A stretch of DNA of 47,993 nt, from IMG/VR virus record IMGVR_UViG_3300034105_003429, positions 1-47,993 of that record; one strand, written 5' to 3'. This document shows, piece after piece, positions 15,441 through 23,311 of the stretch. The notes beneath the pieces are model-generated. The model searched no databases. It had not been told where the DNA came from and saw nothing but the letters and a program-made list of their open reading frames with translations. Every line of letters starts with the position of its first letter. The stretch's first letter is position 1. The stretch comes from a virus. Position numbers and translations under genes: made by a program.

Positions 15441-16181
15441 ATGGCAAAAATATTTAAAGTTGGTGGATGTATTCGGGATAAATTCCTTGGATTGGACTCT
15501 AAAGATATAGATTTCACATTCGTATTGGAAGACACTAAAGGTTTTACGGTTGAGGATGGTTTTCAAATCATGACAAACTGGATGACAGACCAAGGGTTTG
15601 AAATCTTTTTAAGTACTCCAGATTGTTTTACTATTCGTGCTAAGTTTCCAAAAGACCATCAGTTCGCCGGACTGGTTGCAGATTTTGTAATGGCCCGTAA
15701 AGAGGTTGGATATGTTGAAGGAACCCGTAGACCTATCCTAGAACTTGGAACTTTAGAAGACGATTTAATTCGTAGAGATTTTACCCTAAACGCCCTTGCA
15801 GAAGATGTTGATGGTAATCTTATTGACCTATTCGGTGGAGTAGAGGACTTAAAGGCTGGAATTTTAAGAACTCCGATGCACGCTAGCGCTACCCTAATGG
15901 ATGACCCACTTCGTTTGCTAAGAGCACTAAGATTTACTATCACTAAAGATTTTCAAATGCACGCTGATATTTGGAATGCGATGAAGCAACCAAACATTTT
16001 ACAGAAACTAGAACAAACTGTAAGTGGAGAGAGAATCAGAGAGGAAATCATAAAAATGATGAAACATGATACTCCAAGAAGTTTTAGACTACTTGCTGAC
16101 GTTGACCAAGATATTCCAGGATTCTTAGATTTAATCTTTAAAAATGGGATGTGGCTGAAACCAACTTTTGAAAAAATATAA
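15441..16181 (+). CDS. cca: tRNA nucleotidyltransferase / poly(A) polymerase head-domain protein (class II CCA type)
   Basis: The 246-residue protein has the class II nucleotidyltransferase motifs: VGGCIRD (residues 7-13), the catalytic DIDF near 22-25, DFVMARKE near 78, RRDFTLNALA near 111-120 and DDPLRLLRALRF near 154-165. Normal CCA enzymes are about 400 residues, so the body/tail helices are shortened here. The expected reaction is adding or repairing the 3' CCA of tRNAs. The phage tRNA-Leu at 29274 has no encoded CCA, as does each tRNA-like element at 25.2-26.0 kb, so the enzyme probably matures or repairs them. First gene of promoter P6. Confidence 0.85.
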   Translation: MAKIFKVGGCIRDKFLGLDSKDIDFTFVLEDTKGFTVEDGFQIMTNWMTDQGFEIFLSTPDCFTIRAKFPKDHQFAGLVADFVMARKEVGYVEGTRRPILELGTLEDDLIRRDFTLNALAEDVDGNLIDLFGGVEDLKAGILRTPMHASATLMDDPLRLLRALRFTITKDFQMHADIWNAMKQPNILQKLEQTVSGERIREEIIKMMKHDTPRSFRLLADVDQDIPGFLDLIFKNGMWLKPTFEKI

Positions 16182-16183
16182 TT

Positions 16184-16438
16184 ATGAAAAAGTTTTTAGA
16201 ATTTATTTGGGAATTGGTTGGACCGACAGTTACGTTTATCGCAGGAATAGTTGCCGGTTTTCTAGGATTAGTTTGGGTATTTACCGGGTTTGGTGTATTA
16301 ATATTGTTAGGTCCAGATACATTCCCAACACCAGACTTTGTAAAATGGATTATAGCGATCTTAGATTCTTTCTGTGCAATCATGATAATCTATAGTTGGA
16401 TTTACGGAGCTTACAAAAGAGTTTATAAACAAAACTAG
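16184..16438 (+). CDS. Small membrane protein, two to three TM segments
   Basis: An 84-residue hydrophobic protein with TM-like stretches around residues 8-32, 36-52 and 54-72 and a basic C-terminus (YKRVYKQN). The start at 16184 directly follows the cca stop; another frame from 16168 overlaps cca and looks like a shadow. No family recognised. Confidence 0.65.
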   Translation: MKKFLEFIWELVGPTVTFIAGIVAGFLGLVWVFTGFGVLILLGPDTFPTPDFVKWIIAILDSFCAIMIIYSWIYGAYKRVYKQN

Positions 16439-16457
16439 TTTTTTAAATATAATACTT

Positions 16458-16748
16458 ATGAAACAACTTGAAGACAAAGAAATTTTAATATGTGCATGTC
16501 ACTCGACTGACCATCAACTTATTATCTTATATGATGAGGATGAGGTTGAAGGACACAGATATCCAACATGTTACTTTCATATACATTTAACTAAAAGACC
16601 ATTTTTGGAACGAGTTAAGTACGGATTAAAATACATTTTTGGAAGACAATGCAACTACGGAGCATTTGATGAATTTATATTTAATCCAAAAGATGCCGAC
16701 AAACTACAAGAACTTGTTAACTATTTAAAAGATTTAAGAAATGATTAG
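16458..16748 (+). CDS. Hypothetical phage protein (CACHSTDHQ motif)
   Basis: A 96-residue soluble protein with a conserved-looking start ILICACHSTDHQLIILYDE, a central HIHL strand and a YGAFDEFIF strand, a pattern I recall from other tailed phages. The Cys/His group (CACHS, HQ, HIH) could bind a metal, but this is not shown. It overlaps the cREC gene by 8 bp. Confidence 0.65.
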   Translation: MKQLEDKEILICACHSTDHQLIILYDEDEVEGHRYPTCYFHIHLTKRPFLERVKYGLKYIFGRQCNYGAFDEFIFNPKDADKLQELVNYLKDLRND

Positions 16749-17145
16749 AGTATATTTAGATGACGTAAGAACACCAGTTGAAAAAGACTGGGTTGTTGTT
16801 AGAAGTTACGATGAATTTGTAGAAAAAGTTACCGAAATTGGACTTGAAAATATTGACTTGATTTCATTAGACCATGACTTAGGAGACACTGCAATGGCTG
16901 AATGGCATAAAAATGTTTACCACAATTACGAATTGAACTATGACAATATTACAGAAAAAACTGGAATGGATTGCACTAAATGGTTGGTCAATCAATGGTT
17001 GGATGGAGCTAATGTTGTTGATGTTGTAATACACTCTGCAAATGCAGTTGGTAGTGCAAATATGATGGGTTATATTAATAACTATAGACATATTCATAGA
17101 TTGCCACAGAATTGCATCCGTGTAAGAATCGAACATACTGTATAA
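16741..17145 (+). CDS. Cyclic-phosphate-processing receiver-like domain (cREC) protein
   Basis: The 134-residue protein shows the cREC pattern: VYLDDVRTP (residues 4-12), a strand to SLDHDLGD near 42-49, a helix with TKWLVNQW near 80, and VIHSANAVGSANMMGYI near 98-114. The Asp residues correspond to the acidic receiver pocket, but the DHDLGD and HSAN signatures distinguish it from two-component receivers. The family has been proposed to process cyclic phosphates at RNA ends within RNA-repair gene sets. It sits between the CCA-type nucleotidyltransferase and a HAD phosphatase, consistent with RNA-end healing. Confidence 0.75.
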   Translation: MIRVYLDDVRTPVEKDWVVVRSYDEFVEKVTEIGLENIDLISLDHDLGDTAMAEWHKNVYHNYELNYDNITEKTGMDCTKWLVNQWLDGANVVDVVIHSANAVGSANMMGYINNYRHIHRLPQNCIRVRIEHTV

Positions 17146-17147
17146 CT

Positions 17148-17354
17148 ATGGCATATTATAACGGACCTCGTAGAAAAAAGAAAGTTGACCCAAGTACGGT
17201 AAGACAGAGAACATCCCAAGAGGACTTTGAAAACGTACTTGGAAAACTTAAGAAAGAGGAAATCAATGTAGACCCTCATTCACAATTCAGAACTATTAAC
17301 GGAATCCCACACAAGTATAAAGAAGGAAAGTGGGTACCACTAACAAAATTATAA
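17148..17354 (+). CDS. Small basic hypothetical protein
   Basis: The start at 17148 is chosen because it follows the cREC stop by 2 bp. The 68-residue product is very basic near the N-terminus (GPRRKKKVD) and ends in GIPHKYKEGKWVPL. It may bind nucleic acid, judged by charge only. Confidence 0.6.
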   Translation: MAYYNGPRRKKKVDPSTVRQRTSQEDFENVLGKLKKEEINVDPHSQFRTINGIPHKYKEGKWVPLTKL

Positions 17355-17355
17355 A

Positions 17356-17580
17356 ATGGCAGCAGAAGGAAATACATTTTTAGAAATCGAGGAATGGGTA
17401 GTTAAAACGATTAATTCGTGCACTACAATGCAACAGATAATTCGTTCCAGAAATTTAATAGATTTATATTGTCAAAAACTGGCAAATGAAACTGACCTAT
17501 CTTGGGAAGTTAGACATCACATTAAAGATAATCTAGTAGAGCACTACAAGAATACAAAATTAGAATTAATTAGAAACTAG
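17356..17580 (+). CDS. Small helical hypothetical protein
   Basis: A 74-residue helical protein starting 1 bp after its neighbour and ending 1 bp before the HAD gene. A basic helix near the centre (QQIIRSRNLIDLY) is the only feature. Function unknown. Confidence 0.6.
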   Translation: MAAEGNTFLEIEEWVVKTINSCTTMQQIIRSRNLIDLYCQKLANETDLSWEVRHHIKDNLVEHYKNTKLELIRN

Positions 17581-17581
17581 G

Positions 17582-18157
17582 ATGAAAGTAATATTTTTAG
17601 ATAACGATGGCGTAATCTGTCTCTACAATAACTGGGGAGGTCGTATGAAAAAATGGAGTAAGTATAAAAAACTTAATCCAGAAGCAACAAGCGATGTAAT
17701 GGCTCCTGTTGATGTTCGTTTTGATGACTTTGACAAAAAAGCAGTTAAGGTACTTAATCAAATCTTGGAAGAGACCGGTGCAGAAATTGTAGTAAGTTCC
17801 GACTGGAGGCTACATGCAAACCTAGAGGAAATCGGAGAATATTATTTGGCAAAAGAAATCTCGAAGGCTCCAATAGCATTCACTAAAAGATATATTGGTT
17901 GTGATAAACCTGATGAATTTGAATGGAAGCGAAGTACGATGTACGAACAACAGAGATGTATTGAAGTTAGACAATATCTCACCGACAATCCTGAAATCAC
18001 CAATTGGGTTTGTATTGATGACTTAGAACTGGGAGAAAAAGATTCTCATGGGTTTGATAGAAAATGGGGACTATCCAACTTTGTGCATACCCCAAACGAG
18101 AAAGAGGGAATTAAACAACAAGGTGTTAAAGAAAAGATTTTACAATTTTTAAAATAA
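17582..18157 (+). CDS. HAD-superfamily phosphatase resembling RNA-repair HAD (SAK type)
   Basis: The 191-residue protein has HAD motif I FLDNDGVICL (residues 5-14; catalytic Asp7 and Asp9), motif II IVVSSDWRLH near 69-78 and motif IV WVCIDDLELGE near 140-150. The VVSSDWR form and small insert resemble the HAD domain of 'Swiss army knife' RNA-repair proteins. The likely activity is removal of a phosphate, perhaps from an RNA end or nucleotide. Proximity to cREC and the CCA enzyme supports RNA repair; a deoxynucleotidase remains possible. Confidence 0.8.
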   Translation: MKVIFLDNDGVICLYNNWGGRMKKWSKYKKLNPEATSDVMAPVDVRFDDFDKKAVKVLNQILEETGAEIVVSSDWRLHANLEEIGEYYLAKEISKAPIAFTKRYIGCDKPDEFEWKRSTMYEQQRCIEVRQYLTDNPEITNWVCIDDLELGEKDSHGFDRKWGLSNFVHTPNEKEGIKQQGVKEKILQFLK

Positions 18158-18163
18158 AAGGTT

Positions 18164-18535
18164 ATGTTTAGAAGAACTAAGATTAAATTTGCTAAAAAAT
18201 TTAGACAAGAATTATCTTCGGAAGACTTAAGAGGTTACCGAAATATTCTAAAGTTGTTGTATCACCCTAAGGCTGAAACACCTCTTAAAGATCCGGACGT
18301 TGCAAAATTTTATATCCAAGTACCATCACTTCACCTTGACTTAATTATCGATGCCGAAAAGGCAGAAATTGTAAACACAAAACAAATCTATCCATTAAAT
18401 CTAAATGTAAAAGTAACGGAAAGAGCTGTTAAAAGAATTAGAGAGGAAGTATCAAAACAGCGAGCAGACCTTGAAGAGGTAATCCGCGGTAAAAAAGATA
18501 CTATATTAAATAAACTATACAACCAAATAAAATAA
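18164..18535 (+). CDS. Hypothetical basic protein
   Basis: A 123-residue basic helical protein without signal or TM. The C-terminal 45 residues are strongly charged (VKRIREEVSKQRADLEE) and probably coiled. It ends with a TAATG overlap to the next gene. No family recognised. Confidence 0.65.
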   Translation: MFRRTKIKFAKKFRQELSSEDLRGYRNILKLLYHPKAETPLKDPDVAKFYIQVPSLHLDLIIDAEKAEIVNTKQIYPLNLNVKVTERAVKRIREEVSKQRADLEEVIRGKKDTILNKLYNQIK

Positions 18536-18939
18536 TGAGTAACAATAACTATATGACCGATGAGGACTTTGAGGCTTTTTTAAAAGGTATTGGAGGACTT
18601 GAAAATGGTTACTACATTGGACGGGATCCCATTACGGCTAGAGGTTACTTCAGTGTAGATAATGGTTGGCTAGGAATCTTAAAGAGACTTATAGTAGACC
18701 TTATTGAACTTGGATGGGACAAACAGATTTGTCAAGTTAAAGAAAAGTTTGGAGGACTACGATTCTATACAAATGGAGTTAGTGAAGATGTTTACAGTCG
18801 AATCCGTTTGGCTGAAGATGCCTCATATATTACTTGCGAAAAGTGTGGAGAGCTGGGAGAACTCAGAGGCGGTGGATGGATGGCAACCCTATGCGATGAA
18901 CATGCCGAAGGTCGAGAAACTTATAATAACACATTTTAA
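18535..18939 (+). CDS. Zinc-ribbon-like hypothetical protein (QVKEKFGGLRFY family)
   Basis: The 134-residue protein contains QVKEKFGGLRFYTNG near residue 65 followed by SYITCEKCGELG and TLCDEHAEGR. This is a recurring arrangement in phage and bacterial proteins of unknown role. The CxxC...C..H set (about residues 101, 104, 121, 124) probably binds zinc. It sits between an RNA-repair-like module and a glutamine amidotransferase. Confidence 0.7.
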   Translation: MSNNNYMTDEDFEAFLKGIGGLENGYYIGRDPITARGYFSVDNGWLGILKRLIVDLIELGWDKQICQVKEKFGGLRFYTNGVSEDVYSRIRLAEDASYITCEKCGELGELRGGGWMATLCDEHAEGRETYNNTF

Positions 18940-19529
18940 TGATTAAAACACCTAAAGTATTAGTTGCTCCGCCATATGGAGAACTTGAAAAGCAGATGTA
19001 CCGCGAATGGTTAATTGAAAATGGGTACAAACCATATTTCTTAGGAACCGAATGTAAAAACATCGATGCTCCACTAATACTTTGCGGAGGTGGAGATATT
19101 GGTAAAAGTCCAAAAAGAGATGCTAGAGAAACTAGTTGGATTACTAGTGCTCTTGAAAATGGACAACCAATAATTGGAATCTGTAGAGGAATGCAACTCT
19201 TAAACCACTACTTTGGCGGAGAGGTTGAAAATATACCCGAGCATCTTACTGAAAACCATCTCAATGATGTATTTGACGATGATGAAGACCATTCATTCAG
19301 ACTATCCGAGTTTCATCAAGTCTATGATATTGATGGAGATTCAAAGACCGTTAATTCACGACACCATCAATACTGTAGTATAGTTGCAAGGAACTTTGAG
19401 ATTACTCACAGGGCTACTGATGGTACTGTTGAAGGATTTCAAGACTTAGAGAAGAGGATTTGGGCAGTTCAATGGCACCCTGAACGGGACGAATGCGAGA
19501 ACAATGAATATCCACTCAATAAACTTTAA
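18939..19529 (+). CDS. Class I glutamine amidotransferase-like hydrolase (peptidase C26 type)
   Basis: The 196-residue protein has LCGGGDIG near residue 50, GICRGMQLLNHYFGG near 80-94 with the Cys nucleophile, SRHHQY near 139-144 and the catalytic VQWHPER near 176-182. This Cys-His-Glu layout matches stand-alone gamma-glutamyl hydrolase/PuuD-like amidotransferases, which cleave gamma-glutamyl bonds. The substrate is unknown; glutamylated polyamines, folates or a modified nucleotide are possible. It ends the cassette at promoter P7 with no hairpin terminator. Confidence 0.8.
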   Translation: MIKTPKVLVAPPYGELEKQMYREWLIENGYKPYFLGTECKNIDAPLILCGGGDIGKSPKRDARETSWITSALENGQPIIGICRGMQLLNHYFGGEVENIPEHLTENHLNDVFDDDEDHSFRLSEFHQVYDIDGDSKTVNSRHHQYCSIVARNFEITHRATDGTVEGFQDLEKRIWAVQWHPERDECENNEYPLNKL

Positions 19530-19536
19530 CATAATT

Positions 19537-19582
19537 TTAACACTTAGGATTTTCCGGAATCATACATATTGATTATATTTAC
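19537..19582 (+). promoter_or_regulatory. Early-type phage promoter P7
   Basis: TTAACAC (19537-19543), TTTTCC (19550-19555), 18 bases, TATATTTAC (19574-19582). The ATG is 35 bases downstream, a longer leader than the other copies. Confidence 0.8.
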
Positions 19583-19617
19583 ATTATAATTAAAACAACA
19601 ATTTAAAAACAAATCAC

Positions 19618-19812
19618 ATGAAAACAGTAATTGGAAGTATTTTGGTAGAATTAAGTGTAGACACAATCATGATTAAAGATGCTAAGACATTAGACTTGAT
19701 TAGAGCTAAAACAGTTAATGCAAACGACGCGGTCGACACCTACAAAGAATTAGTAGTGACACTTACTGAAAAACATAGAAATTTAGTAGCAAAAGAACAA
19801 GAAAATGATTAA
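19618..19812 (+). CDS. Small hypothetical protein
   Basis: A 64-residue soluble protein, first in the P7 cassette, overlapping the next gene by 8 bp. Predicted strand-strand-helix; no known motif. Confidence 0.65.
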   Translation: MKTVIGSILVELSVDTIMIKDAKTLDLIRAKTVNANDAVDTYKELVVTLTEKHRNLVAKEQEND

Positions 19813-20026
19813 AACACAAACAAACATTTATGATTCGTCCACGATTAAAGCATCGACATACGAGTATGAGAGTAAAAACCTTTATGTGGTTTTTGGCCAT
19901 GCGACTTACAGATATATTGAGGTACCTGCGGAGGTTTACAAAGAATTTGCAAACGCCGAATCGCAAGGAATTGCCCTAAACAGTTTGATTAAGGGTACAT
20001 ATGAATTTGTAAAACTAGAGGAATAA
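19805..20026 (+). CDS. Small hypothetical protein (KTYVVFGHATYRY type)
   Basis: A 73-residue protein with the pattern NLYVVFGHATYRYIEVPAEV and a later SLIKGTYEF, a small domain shape like KTSC-type proteins (Tyr-rich strand then a short helix). The likeness is weak. It is coupled to its neighbours by an 8-bp overlap upstream and 1 bp spacing downstream. Confidence 0.65.
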   Translation: MIKTQTNIYDSSTIKASTYEYESKNLYVVFGHATYRYIEVPAEVYKEFANAESQGIALNSLIKGTYEFVKLEE

Positions 20027-20027
20027 G

Positions 20028-20390
20028 ATGGGAAATTTCATAGTACATAAAGACCTTAAAACGGTAGAAATCTTAATGAGCTTCCAGCGATTAGAAGATG
20101 GCAAAGAACTTCCAAGTGTAATTGCGCTTGGAGCATCAACACAAAGACCATACGTTTCACCAAAATGGGGTAGGTTTGAAAAAACAACTTACAAGACTTC
20201 TTATAATAAGAAGACTGGCCAAAAGGTATCGAACTATTATTTATTTTGGGGAGTTGATAACCGATTCGAAGAGTCAGGATTCGAACTACTAACTACCAGA
20301 ACAGGTAGAAAAGTAAGCATGAAAAGTGCTTTAAAGATATTCAATGATGCCAGAAAGGCGACAGAATTTGTAAACTTTTCACGAATTTAA
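20028..20390 (+). CDS. Hypothetical protein
   Basis: A 120-residue basic protein containing RFEKTTYKTSYNKKTGQKVSN at its centre. No membrane segment, cysteine cluster or enzyme motif is visible. Part of the early P7 cassette. Confidence 0.65.
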   Translation: MGNFIVHKDLKTVEILMSFQRLEDGKELPSVIALGASTQRPYVSPKWGRFEKTTYKTSYNKKTGQKVSNYYLFWGVDNRFEESGFELLTTRTGRKVSMKSALKIFNDARKATEFVNFSRI

Positions 20391-20399
20391 GATATAATT

Positions 20400-20615
20400 A
20401 TGACACTAAACGAAAGATTCCAACAATGGTTTGTTAATGATGTTGAAGAGCATTATGAAGGTACTGTAGAGGAGGTTGCTATCGAACATGAAAGATTAGC
20501 AGGTGAATTTGCTATTGAATTTGCAGAATGGTGTATATTGAATGAGGTAAATAAATCTCCTAACTATTCTTATAAAAAACTATTAGAAATCTATAAAAAA
20601 GAAAAAGGATTATGA
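20400..20615 (+). CDS. Small acidic hypothetical protein
   Basis: A 71-residue helical acidic protein upstream of, and overlapping by 4 bp (ATGA), the exonuclease gene. This suggests co-translation. No motif recognised. Confidence 0.65.
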   Translation: MTLNERFQQWFVNDVEEHYEGTVEEVAIEHERLAGEFAIEFAEWCILNEVNKSPNYSYKKLLEIYKKEKGL

Positions 20616-21292
20616 AATACATTTCCATCGATATCGAAACTACAGGATTAGACTCTGAATTTAATCAAATCCTTTCAATAGGTGCAGTGATTGAAGACAC
20701 TTTAAATCAACTTCCATTCGAAGACCTACCAAAATTCCACGCGGTTATTAAACGCGAAAGTGTTTATGGTAGTATTTTTGCCTTAAATTTAAACAAGGAT
20801 TTAATTCAGGCGATGAAGGACTATTCTGAAGCCAAAACGGATGAATTAAAACAAGAGATTGAAGAATCATTTGGAGCCAAGTTTTATCATGAAGATGAGG
20901 TTGTAGAGGCCCTGTATCAATTTTGTTACAGAAATGGTTTGGTTGATTTAGACCCTAACTTTTTGAATAAACAAATGAAAGTTGTCGACGGTATTCCATA
21001 TCCAATCTTAGGTTCGAATATGGTAAAAACTTACCTAAATTGTGCTGGTAAAAACTTTGCAGGATTTGACAAGAAATTCTTAGAGAAACTTCCAAGATGG
21101 AAACAAGTCTTTTCAATTCGCAGTAGAGTATTGGACCCAGGAATCCTATTTGTTGATTGGATTAACGATGAGAGCATTCCAGGATTGGACGAATGTAAAA
21201 AACGTGCAGGAATCGATGGTGTGGTAACTCACAATGCAGTCGAAGATGCAATGGATGTAGTAATGTTACTTAGAACGTGTTATGAGCTATGA
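20612..21292 (+). CDS. DnaQ-like DEDD 3'-5' exonuclease
   Basis: The 226-residue protein has Exo I SIDIETTGLD (residues 5-14), Exo II KNFAGFDKKFL near 147-157 and Exo III HNAVEDAMD near 208-216. The last has the His typical of the DEDDh subclass. It would remove nucleotides from 3' ends of DNA or RNA using two metal ions. Stand-alone size fits an oligoribonuclease/RNase T or proofreading-type exonuclease; the insertion between Exo I and II is large. It overlaps both neighbours by 4 bp. Confidence 0.85.
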   Translation: MKYISIDIETTGLDSEFNQILSIGAVIEDTLNQLPFEDLPKFHAVIKRESVYGSIFALNLNKDLIQAMKDYSEAKTDELKQEIEESFGAKFYHEDEVVEALYQFCYRNGLVDLDPNFLNKQMKVVDGIPYPILGSNMVKTYLNCAGKNFAGFDKKFLEKLPRWKQVFSIRSRVLDPGILFVDWINDESIPGLDECKKRAGIDGVVTHNAVEDAMDVVMLLRTCYEL

Positions 21293-21483
21293 CAAGAAGT
21301 TTTACACTAACTGAAAGACAGGAGGCGGAACTCCAAGAATGGCAAGCAAAGATTAAAGAACTCTTTGGAGAGTACGGTCACTATGATTATACATTCACCC
21401 CGTATGGAATGGGTATGGGAGTAGTGGTTAAGAGCCATAAAACTGGAACAACATTAGACATAAGTCACGAAGAGGATTGGTAA
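21289..21483 (+). CDS. Small hypothetical protein
   Basis: A 64-residue protein coupled to the exonuclease by ATGA overlap. An N-terminal Glu-rich helix is followed by a Gly/Met-rich GMGMGVVVKS strand. Function unknown. Confidence 0.65.
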   Translation: MTRSFTLTERQEAELQEWQAKIKELFGEYGHYDYTFTPYGMGMGVVVKSHKTGTTLDISHEEDW

Positions 21484-21484
21484 T

Positions 21485-21880
21485 ATGAAAGAACAATATA
21501 TAACATTTGAAACTGCCCAATTAGCAGCCGAAAAAAAGTTTGATGTAGATGCAAGAGGCTTAAAGTACATGGTTGATGGCGATAATATCGGTAAAAAAGG
21601 AGCATGCCATACATGCACTACCTATATTATATGCCCAACCCAGACACTACTTCAGAAATGGTTGCGAGAGGCACATCAAATCTATGTAGACGTCGATATT
21701 GACCAGACTACCGCTCCTAAATTTTGCTACATGATTAGTAGATTTATTGGCAATCCAATGAATTTAGCAGCTGAGGAATGGGATTGGCAAAACCTTCCAA
21801 ATGGAGCGGATTGGGGACTTCACCGAAAATGGGAAGATGCACTTGAGGAAGGATTATTTGAAGCACTAAAATTAATATAA
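21485..21880 (+). CDS. Hypothetical protein with CHTCTTY motif
   Basis: A 131-residue protein with a Cys/His cluster ACHTCTTYIICPTQ near residue 40 that could bind metal, and a Trp-rich C-terminal half (EEWDWQNLPNGADWGL). No family recognised. Central in the P7 cassette. Confidence 0.65.
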   Translation: MKEQYITFETAQLAAEKKFDVDARGLKYMVDGDNIGKKGACHTCTTYIICPTQTLLQKWLREAHQIYVDVDIDQTTAPKFCYMISRFIGNPMNLAAEEWDWQNLPNGADWGLHRKWEDALEEGLFEALKLI

Positions 21881-21884
21881 AGAT

Positions 21885-22520
21885 ATGGAACCAGAATTAG
21901 ACATATTTGACGAATGGGCCAAAGAAAGAGAAAAGGAATCTTGGATTGTAAGAAAACTTCGATACATTCCGATTTGGTGGAATCATGATGGTAGGTATAT
22001 GCATACAACGTTTAAACGAGGAATCCAAAGTGTTTGGTATTGGTTACCTATCATTTGGAAGGACCGTCACTGGGATTCTCATTATATCTTCGAGATAATG
22101 AAACATAAAATCTCGGCGCAGGCTGAGTATATTGGTCGCAGAGATTTACATACTAGGGCTCAATCAGACGCTCGTACCATGAGATTATGTGTTAAATTAA
22201 TGGGATTGGTTCAAGACGAATTTTATTCAGGAGAGTACTCTGATTATCACAAGACAAAACATTGGTTTGAACCCGTTCCGGATAAACCAACACTATCATC
22301 CTGGGAGTCTAAATTACTTGAAGAGAACTTCGATGATTACTTTAAGAAATACCCATTGATTTATAAAAGAGTCCTAAATGGAGAAGGAGTTTTTGGTAGA
22401 GAGGGTCGCGAAGAGGACAAACAAATAATTGCAATGAACATCGGACATATTAATCATGACAGAGCAAGAAAATTGTTATTCAAATTAATGGAACAAAATA
22501 TTGAAAGATGGTGGGACTAG
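21885..22520 (+). CDS. Conserved-type phage protein of unknown function (WxPIIWKDRHWD)
   Basis: The 211-residue protein contains YIPIWWNHDGRY near residue 27 and WYWLPIIWKDRHWDSHYIFEIM near 51-72, a block I associate with a widespread tailed-phage family of unknown function. It is Trp- and Tyr-rich, soluble and helical in its C-terminal half. It overlaps the following small membrane-protein gene by 13 bp. Confidence 0.75.
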   Translation: MEPELDIFDEWAKEREKESWIVRKLRYIPIWWNHDGRYMHTTFKRGIQSVWYWLPIIWKDRHWDSHYIFEIMKHKISAQAEYIGRRDLHTRAQSDARTMRLCVKLMGLVQDEFYSGEYSDYHKTKHWFEPVPDKPTLSSWESKLLEENFDDYFKKYPLIYKRVLNGEGVFGREGREEDKQIIAMNIGHINHDRARKLLFKLMEQNIERWWD

Positions 22521-22672
22521 CAGTTATAATTTATTTTGTAATTGTAGGTATATATGCAGCATACGAATTACATAGCGCTCCCCATTTAGATGATAATGGA
22601 AACGAGATTAAAAAAGAGACCAAGACGGATAATCTTCTTGATTTCGATGAAGATGAAGAATTTTTAGGTTAA
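22508..22672 (+). CDS. Small membrane protein with acidic tail
   Basis: A 54-residue frame begins inside the end of the previous gene. Residues 2-19 are hydrophobic (GLAVIIYFVIVGIYAAY), followed by a charged tail ending LDFDEDEEFLG. Single-pass membrane protein; function unknown. Last gene before a terminator/promoter hybrid. Confidence 0.6.
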   Translation: MVGLAVIIYFVIVGIYAAYELHSAPHLDDNGNEIKKETKTDNLLDFDEDEEFLG

Positions 22673-22688
22673 AAACTTTAACATAATT

Positions 22689-22734
22689 TTAACACTCCAG
22701 ATTTTACGGTCTGGAGTTTTTTGATTATATTTAC
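22689..22734 (+). promoter_or_regulatory. Early-type phage promoter P8
   Basis: TTAACAC (22689-22695), TTTTAC (22702-22707) in the loop, 18 bases, TATATTTAC (22726-22734); ATG 24 bases downstream. The leader (ATCTAATTAAAACAAAGAAA) is identical to those of P9 and P10. Confidence 0.8.
22694..22722 (+). terminator. Intrinsic terminator overlapping promoter P8
   Basis: A perfect 8-bp stem ACTCCAGA/TCTGGAGT (22694-22701, 22710-22717), loop TTTTACGG, T run. Confidence 0.85.
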
Positions 22735-22758
22735 ATATCTAATTAAAACAAAGAAATC

Positions 22759-23061
22759 ATGTACAACGAATTTTCAACACTACTTAGAATTTATTTTTAT
22801 ACCGACGTAAACAAAGGGTATGGAGACTCAGGAACCTTTAGATATGTAAAAGTATCGGGTAAAGATTTTACATCGGAACTTAAAGAGGCATTTGATAAAT
22901 CTACTTACATTAAGTGGATTCCAACTCCGGAATTAATGGAAAGAATTAAATCTCTAGGATATGATTATTACACAATGGGGTTTGACTTTGGTACTGAAGA
23001 AAAGTACAATGAGGAACTTACAAAATTAAGAGCCAAATTAGAAAGATTAGAAACTATTTAA
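22759..23061 (+). CDS. Hypothetical protein
   Basis: A 100-residue protein with an aromatic N-terminal half and an alpha-helical, charged C-terminus. First gene of promoter P8. No motif recognised. Confidence 0.65.
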   Translation: MYNEFSTLLRIYFYTDVNKGYGDSGTFRYVKVSGKDFTSELKEAFDKSTYIKWIPTPELMERIKSLGYDYYTMGFDFGTEEKYNEELTKLRAKLERLETI

Positions 23062-23073
23062 AACCAAAAAAAT

Positions 23074-23310
23074 ATGAACTACCAACAACTTCAATTAGTA
23101 AAACAGGCAAAAGATGGTGTAATTAATTTAGGCACTGCGAACGGATGGAACAAACAAACGGGTGAAGATTATCGAGCCCTGCAAGAATACAAAGTACCTG
23201 GTTCGGGAACTCAAAGAAACTTAGGTAGATGTTATAATGAGTATGGATTTGATGTCCTTATTGAAGACCAAACCTACACTGTAATTCATACTGTCGATTC
23301 AGGAGATTAA
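23074..23310 (+). CDS. Hypothetical protein
   Basis: A 78-residue soluble protein with a Gly-rich centre (VPGSGTQRNLGRCY). It lies 12 bp after its neighbour and 1 bp before the DenV-like gene. Function unknown. Confidence 0.65.
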   Translation: MNYQQLQLVKQAKDGVINLGTANGWNKQTGEDYRALQEYKVPGSGTQRNLGRCYNEYGFDVLIEDQTYTVIHTVDSGD

Positions 23311-23311
23311 T

